DNA of 64,000 nt, taken from contig NC_030683.2 of NCBI RefSeq assembly GCF_000004195.4, forward strand, positions 75,549,764 through 75,613,763, in the 5' to 3' direction. The first letter of the stretch is position 1; each line of letters starts with the position of its first letter. The stretch is from Xenopus tropicalis (Eukaryota > Chordata > Amphibia > Anura > Pipidae). The notes beneath the pieces were generated by a model. It saw only the letters and a program-made list of their open reading frames with translations, made no database searches and was not told the DNA's origin. Below, one piece after another: positions 60,497 to 64,000 of the stretch. The translations under genes were made by a program, and so were the position numbers.

Positions 60497-60970
60497 AGGA
60501 CATGTAAACCCCCCACAACAAAATTTAATTACTCAACAGCCTCTTTGACATCTTTAAATATTTGCCCCTTTGGTTGTTCAAAGGTTAATAGTATGGCTAC
60601 AGGATCCCCTTAATTACGTAGGTTCCTTCTTCTCCTCTAACCCACTCGGCCCCCTCCCTCAGGAATTTACTTTGGCTGTTGCTACTGAGCATGCTCAGTT
60701 CTTCTCAACTCAGGTTACCAAACACACCCTCCAGTCTAGCAGCCAATAAGGAGATGGCATTGCTGGTCCCCATAGAAACTTTACTCTGATTGTCTATGCC
60801 TATTTTCTTCTTCTAACCTCCTCTACTGAGCTCAATTCAACCATTACAGTGCTCGATCAAAGCAGAATTTTCTATTAAAGTTCCATTTTAAATCTGTTGT
60901 CTCCTGAAGCACTACATAGATCCATATGTCTTGAATGCAGCAGAAGCTGAAGTCTCAGTTTTAGAGGTGT
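60493..60970. repeat. Second TTAA-type element, one end only
   Basis: Starts ttaaaggacatgtaaacccc at the TTAA that also ends the previous element. The right end is not seen and may be cut by the LINE that follows. Confidence 0.5.
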
Positions 60971-60974
60971 ATTG

Positions 60975-62262
60975 TAGGTAATTTGCCACAGCATATCGCA
61001 AATTTTCCATTTATGCCCTAAAGCCTCTTTACCTCGATGGGAACAAATGCAAAATACATTCACTCTGCCAAATTCGGAATACTTCAAATACCATCAAATA
61101 GCAAGCTTTGTTTTACCCATTCTCAAAGGCAACATGGTGGATCAAATCTACACTAGTTTTGAAAACCTATGCCGACAAAAATCACCTCCTCTCTTCTATC
61201 TATCAAATCCTATTATCACAAATAACTACTTCTTCCCCAAGACTACCACATTTTACAAAATAGGAAAAAGCGTTAAATAAGCAATTTACAGAACAAGAAC
61301 TAGAAGGAATAATACTCAAATCATTTACCGGACAAAGGAGCTGCAGAATACTGGAAAATAATTATAAAATTATCACAGGATGGTACCACACCCCAGCTAA
61401 ACTTAGCAAAATCTTCCCGGGAACCTCGGACAGCTGCTGGCGATGCGGAGTGTCACCAGGCACTCTTATACACATACTATGGGACTGCTCAGAGATACAA
61501 AAATATTGGACAGAAATTCTACAGATTTGCAATGACAAATTGCAGTTAATAATCCCCAAAGATCCAGCAACAGTCCTGTTGCATCACAATACTCAGCCGG
61601 TTTCATCATACAAGAAATCACTTACTCAATATGAACTCAACGCAGCCAAAATATTAATTCCCCGAAATTGGAAATCTTCAACATTACCCATTGTTACAGA
61701 ATAGACCCAAGAAATGGAGGACATCCGCAAATTCGAGGATTTACATACCGATTCCCACAAAACCAAACAAAACCATTGGGCCACTTGGCGGCTCTGGCAA
61801 ACATATTTAGAAACAAAGATAACAGGTTCAATTGACCATACTAATCACACTGGTTAATAACTGTGGGGGTGTGGACTTTGCCGAGCCATGTTGACATATA
61901 GATAATTGAGCTTTCCTCATATAGTAACAATACTAAATTGAGGGTCATTAACCACCAGGTCGCTACCTGTTCCCAGACAACCCCTCTGCCTGAACTTCAC
62001 CCTTTTCCTTTCCCCCCTGGTTATATAAAAATTCAATCCAATAACCGAAAACACCCTGACAACGGACAGTTTTCTTTACTTAACACATAATTTTTTTTTT
62101 CTATAATGATATGTCTAACGCCAAGTTAAATATAGAGCATTATAACAACAATCTGTAACAGTGCATAACATGACTCTTTAATCTTTGCAAATTTTGTTTT
62201 GCTATAACACTAATGCAAATGTTGGATTGTAATAAAACCCAATAAAATAAAAAAAGTTTTGA
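60975..62262 (+). mobile_element. L1/Tx1-like LINE 3' end
   Basis: The plus strand carries the C-terminal part of an L1-type ORF2, a 3' UTR of about 400 bases and a terminal A-rich stretch with AATAAA (about 62236-62256). The left limit is approximate. Confidence 0.75.
61047..61850 (+). pseudogene. L1-type ORF2 C-terminal remnant
   Basis: Pieces in shifting frames: LPNSEYFKYHQIASFVLPIL at about 61065; CWRCGVSPGTLIHILWDCSE at about 61438-61497; and a closing HWATWRLWQTYLE near 61778-61815. The Cys-x2-Cys...His...Cys cluster with the WDC word is the zinc-knuckle-like region found at the end of L1 and Tx1 ORF2 proteins. The RT domain is absent, and stops and frame changes break what is left. 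Non-functional. Confidence 0.75.
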
Positions 62263-64000
62263 AGGTACTGTGTCTTTAAAACAGCAAAAAAATCCTTGTT
62301 GTATCTATTAAAACTGTAAAGTTAATTACAACAGGTTACTAAATAGATATTGGAAATCCCCAAATTGCACACCAAGATGTGGACTACATCTTACTAATGT
62401 CAAAAAAGTGACTGACAATTAAAAAAACCCCAAAAAAACCAAATTCATTTTATTCTTGTTTTTAGATGGTAAAAAAGGAGTCTCATTATTACTAGACAAT
62501 GAATAATTAAATTATGTGACACTTACGGGTGGATTTATAAAAATGTGAGATTAGAGCTCATCAAAGAAATATTCACCCACTTTCTATTCATTCCTATGGG
62601 ATTCTTAGAAGCATATTTATAAGTTCACTACTAAATATGCTTAAAATACCACAGGAATGAATAGAAAGCGGTTGAAATTTTCTGTGTGCACTCTAATCTC
62701 ACATTTGGATAAGTCTGCCCCTGAGAGGTCACATATCACTCAATAAGTATCTTCTGAATGAGTGAGTGGAGAGTTTACTGGGACATTATAATATATTTTA
62801 TGCATAGAGCAATTTTTGCTTCTAATCATTGTTAAGTTTCTGGCACTGTTATTTGGTTACTCAATCTAACTGGAATTAATTGCCTAAAGTATTTAAATGT
62901 ACCGTCTTTAGGGACAGTGGTGGTCCTGTCATCCGCTAAGGAGAAAATTTAAGGGTCTATTTATTGTGCTGCATGTAATAAATGATGAATTTATCAAGGT
63001 ATGTTTTATTTTAATCCGCTAGAGGCTGCATTTGATGCTATTATTTTACACTACTTGAATCAATGCCAAAAATTCAAGCAGCAAGTAAGTTCCAGCAGAA
63101 GTCGCTCAAGAAATAGCCACGTAAAAACCATGATGCATAGCAATAGCAATAGCATAGCAAGTGGCTGCTCCCATTTTTGCCATATATTGTACACAGAGGT
63201 ACATGACCACTGAAAGTGCATGTAGATGTGCGATTTATTTGGTCAATGTTTTTATTAAATAATGTTAAATAGTCCCCCTATTATCAGAAGGCTCAACCTC
63301 AAGGGCAGCATCCACAATTATAAGCAATTACTGGACATTTCAATTTTAATCCAGAGGATCTGGCTCTTAGTAGTTTGACCCCATCTAACACCACTCTCCA
63401 AGTAAGTTAAAAGCATTAGGTATTACTCTGCAACTAGCTTGATATTGATTTGTCCATTCATAGGCTAATATATACAGAATGTATGAAATGTATGTTATGT
63501 AGCGTAGGATTTGGGTACTTTAGCAAAAAAATGTATCCAATATTTTGTAATAAATTACATGCCTAAACACCTTACCAGTACAATGGTGACAGCCCAAGGC
63601 ATATTTTACAGAAAAATAAATGATATAATAACCTTACTATACTGATGGTTTGGGATTGTACTGATGGTTTTTTTGAGGGATTGTACTGATGTTTATTATT
63701 ATTATCCTCGTTACTTTTCAGAGTCAAAATTTTTGTTTAATATGATTAATAAATGTTAATACCATGTTATATGGACACAAGAAATGTATCTCTGAACATA
63801 AAATGACATCTACCCAAGTCATAAAACAATCATCATTAGTTATGAAATGAAGTCAAAGCTGAACACTAAAACAATTGTTAAATTAGAATGTTGACATTCC
63901 AAAAGTAAAACTGGAGGGGTAATTGCACACACGGCTTAAAATATTTATATTTCTCAGAAACTATGTAGAGATAAAATGCCAAGAACAACCACAAATGTTC
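62263..64000. other. Terminal stretch, probably nrgn intron 1
   Basis: No exon was recognised. A small TIR element lies at 62526-62721. The first nrgn exon was looked for on the minus strand and not found. Confidence 0.45.
62526..62721. mobile_element. 196-bp TIR element
   Basis: The left end is ggtggatttataaaaatgtg, and the complement of the right end is ggggcagacttatccaaatg. Both continue tgagattagagc. It is related to 53062-53368. Confidence 0.75.

Overview
The window is vertebrate nuclear DNA and almost certainly comes from a frog of the genus Xenopus. The evidence is the intron-rich host genes, the abundant CR1-type retroposons with a TTACTATG tail, TTAA-flanked elements starting TTAAAGG, and foldback elements starting GGGGCTGATTTACTAA. 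X. tropicalis and X. laevis cannot be told apart here. There is no bacterial operon, CRISPR array or rRNA/tRNA gene.

Two host genes were found. vsig2 (CTX family, IgV-IgC2 membrane protein) lies on the + strand in seven coding exons from 31087 to 42881. The splice phases join into one 317-residue protein. The last coding exon of nrgn (neurogranin) lies on the - strand at 58958-59158. The two genes are convergent, the arrangement known for human NRGN and VSIG2 on chromosome 11q24, which supports both identifications. The predicted frog neurogranin has Gly where mammals have the protein kinase C target Ser36. ESAM, upstream of VSIG2 in human, was not found in the 31 kb before vsig2.

The rest is mobile DNA. 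932-5980 is a complete young LTR element on the - strand. It has 892-bp LTRs differing at about three places, a 4-bp target duplication and a tRNA-Lys-type primer site. Instead of gag-pol it carries one intact unrecognised ORF of 416 codons. 7325-9646 is a CR1 LINE with a long open reverse-transcriptase frame. 10243-13860 is a TIR element holding an L2-like LINE and a CR1, and the CR1 holds a solo LTR. 14277-14785 is a Penelope-like fragment with a GIY-YIG domain. 16200-21600 is a large nested foldback with 510-bp arms, two inverted 27-bp satellite arrays, and hairpin elements inserted into it. 22087-23322 and 41485-42594 are two opposite copies of one hAT-like element carrying a 34-bp minisatellite; the second sits in a vsig2 intron. 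The part after 43.4 kb holds the vsig2 3' flank, scattered small TIR elements, a third CR1, nrgn, and an L1/Tx1-like 3' end at about 60975-62262.

The most unusual items are the LTR element with its unknown protein, the 5.4-kb foldback complex, and the neurogranin Ser36 replacement.
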